Shown here: piece after piece, positions 10,707-18,166 of the stretch
How positions within the stretch are numbered: position 1 is the stretch's first letter
Layout of the letters: each line of letters begins with the position of its first letter
From: Thiobacillus sp. SCUT-2
GTDB lineage: Bacteria; Pseudomonadota; Gammaproteobacteria; Burkholderiales; Thiobacillaceae
Reading direction: 5' to 3'
DNA length: 64,000 bases
Assembly (NCBI RefSeq): GCF_035621355.1
Contig: NZ_CP141769.1
Coordinates: 1,612,001-1,676,000, forward strand
The notes under the pieces: generated by a model
Told to the model about the DNA's origin: nothing
Databases searched by the model: none
What the model saw: only the letters and a program-made list of their open reading frames with translations
Translations under genes and position numbers: made by a program

Positions 10707-10941
10707 TGACCGCATGTGTTGGATCAAGCGCGACTGAGCAATCAGCCGCGCTTATTTGGTTGCTTAGGCCCAGTCGCAAAGTTGCGCGCTCACCCGAATG
10801 CTGCAATCCTAAGTCCTATCCAACATGCACTCGGTTGTGCGCAGGGGTAAAAGGGAGATAGGTGTGCTTGCCTAGGCAAACGTCATCACCTCAATAAAAT
10901 GAGCCGGTAGAAATTTCTACTGCGGAATTTGAGGCACCAAC
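10707..10941. other. Intergenic stretch at the left edge of the low-GC segment
   Basis: About 235 bp without a convincing gene. GC falls here from the surrounding high level to roughly half. The AT-rich stretch AATAAAATGAGCCGGTAG at 10893-10910 precedes the next gene. No integrase, attachment repeat or tRNA fragment is visible. Confidence 0.5.
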
Positions 10942-11577
10942 ATGAATTGGCTCGCTGATTTTCTTCAACCAACTACTGCAACAATTATCTGGGCATACAT
11001 GCTTTATCGATTAGGCTTGTTTGCTGTAGGCAAGTTCGAGTCAGCCATTGGGAAAGCTGTCGATCGTTTGAGAAAGTTCGGATCCGCAGAGTTTGACCCC
11101 AGTCCCCAGCAGCCGGGTTCAGATGAGGGCCTCCTTCTAACAGCGAACACCCCACCAGCCGAGCTGCCACCACCGAACTCTCTTGTCGGGCGTTTCGAAA
11201 CATCTATTCGTGAGTGGCTGCAGAAGGTTCCTCCAGCTGAACATGAGGCGCAACTTGTTCGCTCACTCAGTGGATGGCAAATCGGCTGGCATTTTGAAAC
11301 AGTAAATTTTTCAATCCTCGGCAGCCAATTGGCAGTTCTACAGGCCGTAAATACACAAGCACTAAACCTCACTCAGGTTCGGGGTTTTTACGACCAATCT
11401 GCGCGAACCTTCCCCGACTATTACCGGAATTACGCGTTCGAGCCATGGCTCGCATGGCTTGCAGACGCCGCAAAGGGGGTGTCGGTAGAAGGCGATGTTG
11501 TTTCAATAACCGAGGACGGTCGCGAATTTCTCAAGTACATCATCGGACGCGGTTATTCACTTACTCGATTTGGCTAG
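10942..11577 (+). CDS. Hypothetical membrane-anchored protein, accessory
   Basis: The protein has 211 residues and I do not recognise it. One N-terminal hydrophobic helix (about residues 12-30, TTATIIWAYMLYRLGLF) is followed by a charged linker, a Pro-rich stretch (about 50-75), and a folded C-terminal part. The last 60 residues (FYDQSARTFPDYYRNY, then VSVEGDVVSITEDGREFLKY) read like a winged-helix-type module with its wing strand. Base composition and codon use differ from neighbours (many AAT, TTT and ATA codons), indicating transfer. It is 60 bp upstream of the nuclease-like gene in the same direction. A joint defence role is speculation. Confidence 0.65.
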   Translation: MNWLADFLQPTTATIIWAYMLYRLGLFAVGKFESAIGKAVDRLRKFGSAEFDPSPQQPGSDEGLLLTANTPPAELPPPNSLVGRFETSIREWLQKVPPAEHEAQLVRSLSGWQIGWHFETVNFSILGSQLAVLQAVNTQALNLTQVRGFYDQSARTFPDYYRNYAFEPWLAWLADAAKGVSVEGDVVSITEDGREFLKYIIGRGYSLTRFG

Positions 11578-11636
11578 TTGCGAGTAACAAATGAGGCCAG
11601 TTCAGCCTGGCCCCTTTAACCCTTGCTTTAGCGCTG

Positions 11637-12896
11637 ATGATGAAAGAGAAACGGTCTTATCCAGTACCAACTCACTCGATCCCGTGGTTGCAGCTCTCTG
11701 CCCACGTTGCGGATCTTATCGAACTACAGTCATTCTTCGAATCTCGAGGGATATCGACTAATAACACTCGAATAGATCGGTACAAGAAATACCTTGAGCA
11801 AGCCACGTCTGGTAACCCAATCAACGAAGCCCATATTTTTAAAAACATTTCCGATACTCGATTTCAAAGTGACCTTGATTGGAAGCTCTATGTTCTGAGA
11901 GAGGTCCACGAACTGATGTGGATCCTAAAGGGTCTCAAGGTGCATATTCCAAAGGGCGTGGACGATAAACTCAGAAAAATTATTGGTGGAAGCGACTTTG
12001 CTGCCTTAGATACCCACACAGAGTCGCGAAATACCCAGTTCGAGCTAAGAATAGCGAGCTACTTCTGTCAAGCTGGATGCGAAGTCGACCTGTCAACCGG
12101 CACCGATGTAATTGCAACAACCGCGAAACACGCGTTCTATTTAGAGTGCAAGAGAATTGCTAGTTCGAATAATTTTCGACAAAACCTGATAAAAGCCCGG
12201 AATCAATTGATCGAGCGAATGCCGCGCAGGCATGACAACAAAAAGACATACGGTTTCATCGCAGCAGATGTGACGAAAGTTGCATTTGCTCACAATGGCC
12301 TTACCTTTGGTCTGACCAATGATCATGCAAGAGACGTTGTCCAGGACAAGCTGATAAAGATCGGTGACTCAACGATGGACATGCCGATGTTTAGCGGCTG
12401 TCGTAACTTGCTTTACTGCTGGCTGCAGATTCATATTCCATCACTGATAACGCATCCACCGACAACGGCAACGAGATTCTCATCGTACGGAATTCCAACT
12501 TCAAACCTAGATCGACGGTCCCGACAGGCACTCGGAATATTTGAAGCGATTATTACCACGTTAGGGAATCGTCCTGACGCCAGAGAGATCCCCCCAGAAA
12601 AACTGATTCGGAGAACGACGGTATCTCTTCCAGCTGGAGCCATCTTCTGGTTTGAAGAGCAGTTGTTGGAAGCGTTCTTAGAAGGCAGCGACAACTACAG
12701 CAAGACTAGTGACGAAGTGATCGCAGGGCTTACTTTTGACGGAGTCGAACACGAATTCACATTAATGGATTTCGAAATGCTGGCTGCGGACATGCCAATA
12801 TCCGAGCGTCAACGACTCGCTTCCAGTCCGGACAGCACACGCCTGGAACTCATCATGAAAATGTATATACAACGATACCCATTTGAGAACGCCTAA
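11637..12896 (+). CDS. Putative PD-(D/E)XK nuclease-domain protein, accessory
   Basis: The protein has 419 residues with no recognised full-length family. Residues 125-175 carry a restriction-endonuclease-fold signature: E136 in NTQFELRIASYF, D157 in STGTDVIA and E170-C-K172 in AFYLECKR, with the usual strand-hydrophobic context and spacing. It is followed by a helix rich in Lys, Arg and Gln (NLIKARNQLIERM). The N-terminal 120 residues are helical and could be a specificity or partner domain; the C-terminal half is unknown. GC is about half, against about two thirds nearby. The start could be ATG 11637 or the next ATG at 11640. DNA or RNA cleavage is an inference from the motif; the mobile-looking context fits a defence gene. 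Confidence 0.7.
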   Translation: MMKEKRSYPVPTHSIPWLQLSAHVADLIELQSFFESRGISTNNTRIDRYKKYLEQATSGNPINEAHIFKNISDTRFQSDLDWKLYVLREVHELMWILKGLKVHIPKGVDDKLRKIIGGSDFAALDTHTESRNTQFELRIASYFCQAGCEVDLSTGTDVIATTAKHAFYLECKRIASSNNFRQNLIKARNQLIERMPRRHDNKKTYGFIAADVTKVAFAHNGLTFGLTNDHARDVVQDKLIKIGDSTMDMPMFSGCRNLLYCWLQIHIPSLITHPPTTATRFSSYGIPTSNLDRRSRQALGIFEAIITTLGNRPDAREIPPEKLIRRTTVSLPAGAIFWFEEQLLEAFLEGSDNYSKTSDEVIAGLTFDGVEHEFTLMDFEMLAADMPISERQRLASSPDSTRLELIMKMYIQRYPFENA

Positions 12897-12945
12897 GATC
12901 TCGGCGAAATCTTGAGCGGACGAAATTAACAGATTAGATAAATCG

Positions 12946-12964
12946 AAAGGGTCAGGCTCGAATA
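12946..12964. repeat. Dispersed repeat copy 1 (AAAGGGTCAGGCTCGAATA)
   Basis: A 19-bp motif lying 50 bp after the nuclease-like gene. A near-identical copy lies after the next gene (13667-13686) and a diverged one after the methyltransferase gene (14601-14623). Similar GGGGTCAG(G/A)CTCGAAT sequences flank REP-associated transposase genes in other proteobacteria (general knowledge, unsearched). Confidence 0.6.
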
Positions 12965-13036
12965 TCTCTAGTCACCTTACTAACTAGCGACATGCATGCC
13001 TAGCTCCCTACACTTCCTTTTTGTCTCCCAAAACAC

Positions 13037-13633
13037 ATGACTGCGCGGCCCGATATTAGCGACTCGCTCATTCACTTCACTCGCGGTGCGGACTGGGGTG
13101 AGGCGCTCGCCAAACTCATTGAGATCTCGAACTCTGGCGTCATCCTTGGAGGAAATGGTTTCATCAAAGGCGGATACCGATGCGTTTGCCTAACAGAGGC
13201 ACCACTCCCTGCAGTTGCTGACCAGCTATTGAACGATGGTTCTTTCACAAGGTACTCCCCGTTCGGAATTCTATTGCCCAAGAAACACATATTCGACCAT
13301 GGCGGTCGGCCGGTGATCTACCAGACGGACGACGAGTTTGAACAGCTCCGGGAAGCCGCGCGCTGGCGTCATGTCCGCTACGAGCCAACCGCTGAACCGC
13401 CTATAGACTTCACGTGGGAAAGGGAGTGGCGCGTGCAGTGCGCCGCCCTCCCTATCTCGCCTGCTGAAGCAGTGCTAGTTCTGCCTGACTCTGAGTGGCT
13501 AAACCACTTCCAGGCTGCTTGGAACGCAGACCAAGAAATTGAATTGGAGTCTTACACTACAATTCTTGACCACTTAGTCCTGGAGCAAATGAAGCAGCCT
13601 TTCCCATGGCGAGTTGTTTGCCTCACGCAATGA
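13037..13633 (+). CDS. Hypothetical protein, possibly AbiGi-like, accessory
   Basis: The protein has 198 residues. The N-terminus SDSLIHFTRGADWG, then CVCLTEAPL, YSPFGILLPK and a late IDFTWEREWRV motif follow the layout of a family found in defence islands. The layout resembles AbiGi-type abortive-infection proteins, and the H-F-T / E-x-E-W motifs are also reminiscent of ADP-ribosyltransferase-like folds. Both are distant pattern impressions, not established homology. There is no signal peptide or membrane segment. GC is low as in the two preceding genes, all on the same strand. A GCCTAACCAAAC string after the stop and a repeat copy at 13667 mark the boundary. Confidence 0.65.
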   Translation: MTARPDISDSLIHFTRGADWGEALAKLIEISNSGVILGGNGFIKGGYRCVCLTEAPLPAVADQLLNDGSFTRYSPFGILLPKKHIFDHGGRPVIYQTDDEFEQLREAARWRHVRYEPTAEPPIDFTWEREWRVQCAALPISPAEAVLVLPDSEWLNHFQAAWNADQEIELESYTTILDHLVLEQMKQPFPWRVVCLTQ

Positions 13634-13666
13634 CGCCTAACCAAACTAGGATTAAAAGAAATAATT

Positions 13667-13686
13667 AAAGGGACCAGGCTCGAATA
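13667..13686. repeat. Dispersed repeat copy 2 (AAAGGGACCAGGCTCGAATA)
   Basis: A 20-bp motif differing from copy 1 by one inserted base and otherwise identical. It lies 33 bp after the AbiGi-like gene in the same orientation. Copies 1 and 2 bracket that gene exactly, as if it arrived as a unit. Confidence 0.6.
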
Positions 13687-13821
13687 CTCGACCAGCGTCG
13701 AGGTCTTGCATTAACACATCCGCCCACCTGAAAACCGCGGGGCAAGAAAACTGTGCGGCACGTCCTGCAATGCAACGCTAATGCGGCCGGGTGAACCATC
13801 ACGCTGAGGAGGCTATCCACC

Positions 13822-14568
13822 GTGGACATCCCTCGAATATTCAACGTCACCGAAAGCGCGCACCGCATCCACAACCCGTTCACGCCCGAAAAGCTCGCCA
13901 CGCTCGGCGCGGCGCTGCGTCTGGAAACGGGGACCCGGGTGCTCGACCTCGGCAGCGGTTCGGGCGAGATGCTGTGCACCTGGGCACGCGATCACGGCGT
14001 CGTCGGCACCGGCATCGACCTGAGCCAGCTGTTCACCGAACAGGCGAAACGCCGGGCTGAAGAACTCGGTGTCGCCGACCAGGTCGCGTTCATCCACGGC
14101 GATGCGACGGGCTACGTCTCCGACCAGAAGGCCGGGGTGGCTGCCTGTGTCGGCGCCTCGTGGATCGGTGGAGGTGTCGCGGGCACGATCGCGCTTCTGG
14201 CGCAGAGCCTTGGCCCGGGAGGGATCATCCTCATCGGCGAGCCCTACTGGCGGCAGATGCCGCCGACGGAAGACGTTGCCAGGGGGTGCCTTGCCGGCTC
14301 GATCTCCGACTTCCTCGGGCTTCCGGAACTGCTCGCGTCTTTCGGCGGCCTCGGCTACGACGTGGTGGAAATGGTTCTGGCAGACCAGGACAGCTGGGAC
14401 CGGTACGAGGCGGCCAAGTGGCTGACCATGCGCCGATGGCTCGAAGCCAACCCCGACGACGAATTGGCGAAAGAGGTGCGAGCCCAGCTGACGTCGGAGC
14501 CCGCGCGCTATGCCGCCTACACGCGTGAATACCTGGGCTGGGGCGCGTTCGCGCTGATGGCGCGGTGA
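13822..14568 (+). CDS. Class I SAM-dependent methyltransferase
   Basis: The protein has 248 residues. The SAM-binding glycine loop is VLDLGSGSGE (about 40-49), followed by the acidic residue in GTGIDLSQLF and an aspartate in FIHGDATGY. The fold is Rossmann-like. The GTG start at 13822 is supported by GAGGAGG at 13806-13812. High GC returns here, so this gene belongs to the chromosome rather than to the accessory segment. The acceptor substrate is not predictable; similar proteins are annotated as small-molecule or ubiE-like methyltransferases. It is a single gene with no clear operon partner. Confidence 0.8.
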   Translation: MDIPRIFNVTESAHRIHNPFTPEKLATLGAALRLETGTRVLDLGSGSGEMLCTWARDHGVVGTGIDLSQLFTEQAKRRAEELGVADQVAFIHGDATGYVSDQKAGVAACVGASWIGGGVAGTIALLAQSLGPGGIILIGEPYWRQMPPTEDVARGCLAGSISDFLGLPELLASFGGLGYDVVEMVLADQDSWDRYEAAKWLTMRRWLEANPDDELAKEVRAQLTSEPARYAAYTREYLGWGAFALMAR

Positions 14569-14985
14569 TGTGGGATGACTCGGCGCCCTGAGCCGCGCCA
14601 ATTAAAGGGGTCAGCTTTGCGAACGACGCGGCCGCCAGCACATGGAACCACGTGTCTTCGCCGGCAATACGCTCATGCTCGAGGCGGTCGAACGGAATCT
14701 GCTCGACCGACCAGGCGCGAGGCGCAACGGAGGCTGCGTGTGAATCCGGCATATCAACTCGCCGCCTGTTGTTCCTGATCCGACTCGTTTCGGCGGCTGC
14801 GGTTCACGGGCACGGACCGAACGCCTGTTTCCGCATGAACGTGCGCGGAGCAGCGCAACTGCGGCCGGGCCTTTGCTGCACGTCTTGCCTTAGGGCGTGG
14901 ACTTGAAGCCGCACGCTCGGATTTTTCTCGAATTCCGTATACGATATTCCGCTCCCAATATCCCAGACCAAGCGAGGCACGAATC
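14569..14985. other. Gene-free stretch with a degenerate repeat and possible gene remnant
   Basis: About 417 bp. It contains ATTAAAGGGGTCAGCTTTGCGAA (14601-14623), a diverged third copy of the dispersed repeat. On the minus strand, 14625-14750 could be a decayed coding remnant (reading FDRLEHERIAGEDTWFHV) truncated at the repeat. A plausible promoter region for the dioxygenase gene is the AT-richer 14920-14970. No intact gene is seen. Confidence 0.45.
14601..14623. repeat. Dispersed repeat copy 3 (diverged)
   Basis: ATTAAAGGGG-TCAG-CTTTGCGAA shares the AAAGGGGTCAG core and the CGAA end with copies 1 and 2. It lies 33 bp after the methyltransferase stop, the same distance as copy 2 from its upstream gene. 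Confidence 0.45.
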
Positions 14986-15876
14986 ATGAAACAGTGGCAC
15001 GCGAGATATCCCAAACGGTTCGATCTGGCCTCGGATGACGACTATCTGAAGTGGCGGGACGAGAAGCTGGCAGCCTACCCGGGGAACGTCGGCGACCTCG
15101 TCGTCGAACTGGGCGACATGACCGCCATCCAGCCCGCCGAGCGGACCAAGATCCTGGAAACCGTGGAACGGGCCAACATGTGCGTCTTCACGGCGGGGGC
15201 CGCCGAACTGGACATGGCCTCCCTGCTGGCTCTGGGACGGCAGCTCGGCGTTACACGCACCGACAAGTCCGCCCGTCATCCGCAGTCCGACGAGTTGACC
15301 GATTCGGGCATCCTGAACCACGCGATCCCCTTCTCCACCCGGCACTGCAACTGGCATACCGACGCGACGTATTACGGCTCTGACAATCCGATCGAGGCGC
15401 TGTTTCTCCTGTGCAAGCGCCCCGCGCTGGAAGGCGGGAGCAACAAGGTGCTGGATCACGAGATGCTTTACATCCATCTCCGGGACAAGGCGCCCGACGC
15501 CCTCGATGTCCTGATGAACAGGGATTGCTTCAACTACCGGAATCCGGCGACGGGTGAGGTCGACGCGCAGCGGGGCGGAAAAGTCTTCTGGACCAATGCC
15601 GACGGCCATTTGTGCCACCGGTTCTCCTTCCGCAAGACGGACATGGCCTGGTCCGGCGAGCGCGACGTCGCCGCCGCCAGGGACGTTCTGGAATCCCTGA
15701 TCTCGAACGAGTCGGCGCATGTCATCGAGGGCCGCCTCGAATCGGGGATGGGCCTGATTTCGAACAACGTCCTGCATACGCGCGAGCGGCTCGTCGACAG
15801 CGACGACGCGGCGAAGAAGCGGCTGCTCTTCCGCGCGCGTTTCCACGACCGGGTCAACCCCGGCTATCCGGGCTGA
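14986..15876 (+). CDS. TauD/TfdA-family Fe(II)/2-oxoglutarate dioxygenase
   Basis: The protein has 296 residues. The iron facial triad is visible as H-x-D in NWHTDATYYG (about 120-123) and the distal histidine in NNVLHTRERLV; the 2-oxoglutarate arginine is in RLLFRARFHDR. The family hydroxylates small molecules, releasing sulfite from taurine or cleaving aryloxyacetates such as 2,4-D. Length and spacing match. Substrate specificity cannot be read. It has no signal peptide and is a single gene; the preceding 400 bp are non-coding, so it probably has its own promoter. Confidence 0.85.
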   Translation: MKQWHARYPKRFDLASDDDYLKWRDEKLAAYPGNVGDLVVELGDMTAIQPAERTKILETVERANMCVFTAGAAELDMASLLALGRQLGVTRTDKSARHPQSDELTDSGILNHAIPFSTRHCNWHTDATYYGSDNPIEALFLLCKRPALEGGSNKVLDHEMLYIHLRDKAPDALDVLMNRDCFNYRNPATGEVDAQRGGKVFWTNADGHLCHRFSFRKTDMAWSGERDVAAARDVLESLISNESAHVIEGRLESGMGLISNNVLHTRERLVDSDDAAKKRLLFRARFHDRVNPGYPG

Positions 15877-15902
15877 GCAGGCGGCGGCGCGGCGCCCCTC
15901 CG

Positions 15903-15934
15903 CTTAAGGAAGCGTTAAGCATCGCGCGCGATGC
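15903..15934. promoter_or_regulatory. PmrA/QseB-like direct repeat overlapping a 16-bp palindrome
   Basis: CTTAAG-GAAGC-GTTAAG (15903-15919) is a half-site repeat with 5-bp spacing like the PmrA/QseB box (YTTAAK-N5-YTTAAK), matching at 11 of 12 positions. It runs into GCATCGCGCGCGATGC (15919-15934), a perfect palindrome. The site lies between the dioxygenase stop and the cytochrome b561 start, 100 bp upstream of the latter; b561 genes are known targets of this regulator family. Confidence 0.45.
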
Positions 15935-16021
15935 TGCCGTCAGCCGCCTCCCGGTCTTGCCCGAAGGCGGACGACGAGCCGTCCGCGCTGGGCCGGCCCC
16001 GACTGTCGAAAGGATAGGAAC

Positions 16022-16570
16022 ATGAACCTCGAACCCGCTGCGCAGCGCTACGGCGCCTTCATGATCGGCATTCACTGGCTGATGCTGCTGTTGTTCGTTG
16101 GCGTGTACGGCGCGATCGAACTGCACGAGATATTCGCAAAAGGCAGCGACGCGCGGGAACTCATGAAGACGTGGCACTTCATGCTCGGCCTGCTGGTGTT
16201 CATGCTGGTCTGGGTGAGGCTGACGGCCCGCCTCTCGCGGCCTGCGCCCGCCATCCAGCCCCGCCCCCCGGCGCTCCAGGAGCGCGCCGCGAAGCTGCTG
16301 CATCTGGCGCTGTACGCATTCATGATCGGCATGCCGCTCGCTGGATGGCTCACGCTCAGCGCCGCGGGAAAGCCGATCCCGTTCTTCGGCCTCGAACTGC
16401 CGGCCCTGGTCGGTGAAAACAAGGCGCTTGCCAAGCAGCTCGAGGAACTGCACGAAACCGTCGGAACGATAGGCTATTTCCTGATCGGCCTGCACGCGGC
16501 CGCCGCGCTGTACCATCATTACATCGCACGCGACAATACGCTGACCCGCATGCTACCGAGACGCGCCTAG
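16022..16570 (+). CDS. Cytochrome b561 (prokaryotic CybB type)
   Basis: This is an inner-membrane diheme b-type cytochrome of 182 residues with four membrane helices. Haem-ligand histidines sit at GIHWLML (helix 1), MKTWHFMLGLL (helix 2), LLHLALYAFM (helix 3) and LIGLHAAAALYHHYI (helix 4). Members shuttle electrons from ubiquinol, and E. coli CybB acts as a superoxide:quinone oxidoreductase. It is not adjacent to a yceI gene here, unlike the second b561 at 48.7 kb. AAAGGATAGGAAC before the ATG gives a ribosome site. Control by a two-component regulator is suggested by the upstream repeat. Confidence 0.88.
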   Translation: MNLEPAAQRYGAFMIGIHWLMLLLFVGVYGAIELHEIFAKGSDARELMKTWHFMLGLLVFMLVWVRLTARLSRPAPAIQPRPPALQERAAKLLHLALYAFMIGMPLAGWLTLSAAGKPIPFFGLELPALVGENKALAKQLEELHETVGTIGYFLIGLHAAAALYHHYIARDNTLTRMLPRRA

Positions 16571-16702
16571 GCTGTCGTCACCGGTTGCTTCGCGTATAGT
16601 TTCCGGGTGCCGCCGGATGATCGGGCCGGCAATTACGCCGCGCTATTCCGGCGTCCCTGCCCTTCGGAACCGCAACCGCTCACACGACACACGCTTCGCC
16701 GC

Positions 16703-17083
16703 ATGAGAACGCTCTATTCCCTGATCGAATCCCCCTTCCACCCCGACCTCGGCGCGCTGTACCAGAAGCTCGGCATCACGGCCGAGCGCTTCACCTCGGC
16801 GCGCAACCTGCACCGGGCGCTGCAGAAGCAGGTGCCCGACTTCTTCGTCGGCGAGTTCATCTACGGCTGGGGCAACAACTACGCCGGCGCGAACGTCTCG
16901 AACCTGGACGTGACGATCCGCACGCTGCAATCCCGGGCGCCGAAGGCGAAGATCATCGTGCTCATGCATCCGCGCGAAGCGGACCACATCGGCAAGCTGC
17001 TGGAACTGTTTCCCGTCCACGCCGTGCTGACCTACCCCGTGAGCGAGCAGGCGATGCAGGCTGCCCTGCAGGACGAAGCCTAA
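16703..17083 (+). CDS. Conserved hypothetical protein
   Basis: The protein has 126 residues, soluble, with no signal or membrane segment. It reads as an alpha/beta fold: MRTLYSLIESPFHP, DFFVGEFIYGWGNNYAG, then KIIVLMHPREADHIGKLL and HAVLTYPVSEQAM. The alternation of hydrophobic strands and helices in the second half resembles a receiver-like or Rossmann half-domain without a phosphoacceptor. I do not recognise the family. The ATG at 16703 was chosen over upstream in-frame starts because coding-like sequence begins here; TATAGT at 16595-16600 could be its -10 box. Confidence 0.65.
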   Translation: MRTLYSLIESPFHPDLGALYQKLGITAERFTSARNLHRALQKQVPDFFVGEFIYGWGNNYAGANVSNLDVTIRTLQSRAPKAKIIVLMHPREADHIGKLLELFPVHAVLTYPVSEQAMQAALQDEA

Positions 17084-17103
17084 GCCCGGTCGAGCGCCGG
17101 GCG

Positions 17104-17301
17104 TCAGCGCCCCGCGGCTCCGGACGCGCCACCGGACGCGTCGGCCGGGTTGATCGGCACGGCCAGGTCGCCCGGGAACTTGCGTCCGTCCAGCGCGACG
17201 AATGCGCCATCCGGGGCCAGCCAGCCGTACACCAGCCAGGGCGCGTTGCTCTTCAGCACCTGCCCTCCCGAGAAGGCAATGTAATGGGTCGGAGATTTCA
17301 T
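17104..17301 (-). CDS. Small hypothetical protein
   Basis: The protein has 65 residues: MKSPTHYIAFSGGQVLK, then WLVYGWLAPDGAFVALDGRKFPGDLAV, with a Gly/Ala-rich end. AAAGGTG sits 6 bp before the ATG. Alternating hydrophobics suggest a small beta protein. No family is recognised. Its existence rests on the ribosome site, codon bias and the AT-rich promoter-like region upstream (17360-17450). Confidence 0.5.
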   Translation of the reverse strand: MKSPTHYIAFSGGQVLKSNAPWLVYGWLAPDGAFVALDGRKFPGDLAVPINPADASGGASGAAGR

Positions 17302-17528
17302 GTTTCACCTTTTTTCCGGCGCGCAGAAGCGACTGGCGCGGGCGGGACAGCGGGTGCGCCCGGTTTATAAAACATTCATGCCAAGGGTATCTTTTGGCGA
17401 AACATGAAACAAACGAAATTTATCTGCCTTTCGTATCGAATATGGCGATATCTGTAGCCGGAGGCCCGGCGCGCGGTCACGCGCCGTCGTGCGGGCCGCG
17501 CGGATGCGCCGCGATCATCCCCTGAGCG

Positions 17529-18032
17529 ATGCACGCCCGAGGTTTCCCGCCCATCGCCGATGCGCACGCGCGCATCCTGATCCTCGGCAGCCTGCCGGGC
17601 CAGGTCTCGCTGCGGCAGCGGCAGTACTACGCGCAGCCGCACAACGCCTTCTGGCGGATCATGGGCGCCCTGTTCGGCGCCGGCCCCGAGCTGCCCTACC
17701 CGGAACGCACGCAACGTCTGCTGGGACACGGCATCGCGCTGTGGGACGTTTGCGCCGCCGCGCAGCGGCCCGGCAGCCTCGATGCCGCCATCGTCCACGC
17801 GAGCGTGGTGCCGAACGACCTCGCCGCCTTTCTCGCCAGCCATCCGCACATCGCGCTGATCGGCTTCAACGGCGGCAAGGCAGCCGAGCTCTACCGCCAC
17901 CTGGTGCTGCCCGGCCTGCCGCAAACGCTGCGTGCGATCCCCTGCGCGACCCTGCCCTCGACCAGCCCGGCGCATGCCGCGATGCCGTTCGAGGAAAAGC
18001 GGGCGCGCTGGGCGGCGGCGCTGCGGGCATGA
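17529..18032 (+). CDS. Family-6 uracil/hypoxanthine-DNA glycosylase
   Basis: The protein has 167 residues of the uracil-DNA-glycosylase superfamily. The first motif ILGSLPGQVSLRQRQYYAQP with HNAFWRIM, and the late LPSTSPAHA motif, are those of the family-6 enzymes, which excise deaminated adenine (hypoxanthine) rather than uracil. The catalytic Asn/His-Asn region HNAFW is intact. It acts in base-excision repair in the cytosol. Often annotated Mug-like or DNA-deoxyinosine glycosylase. It is a single gene on the plus strand. Confidence 0.82.
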   Translation: MHARGFPPIADAHARILILGSLPGQVSLRQRQYYAQPHNAFWRIMGALFGAGPELPYPERTQRLLGHGIALWDVCAAAQRPGSLDAAIVHASVVPNDLAAFLASHPHIALIGFNGGKAAELYRHLVLPGLPQTLRAIPCATLPSTSPAHAAMPFEEKRARWAAALRA

Positions 18033-18166
18033 CCCTGCAGCCGGCTCACCCGCTTGCCGGCCCGCCGCGACGATGCCTGCGCGCCTCCCGCAAAACCAAG
18101 GATAATCGCGCTGCCCGCGACCGCCGTTACGCAGTCTCCACGGGCAAACCACAACGCGGTTGAACC

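Noticed and set aside
10707-13700. Chromosomal integron cassettes (attC sites) between the low-GC genes
   Set aside because: Strings like GCCTAAC occur after gene stops, but no full attC site with a matching GTTRRRY core and imperfect stem was found, and no integrase gene is present.
14231-14752. A 173-residue minus-strand gene opposite the methyltransferase
   Set aside because: Most of it overlaps the methyltransferase in antisense; only the last part beyond 14600 might be a remnant, and no family was recognised.
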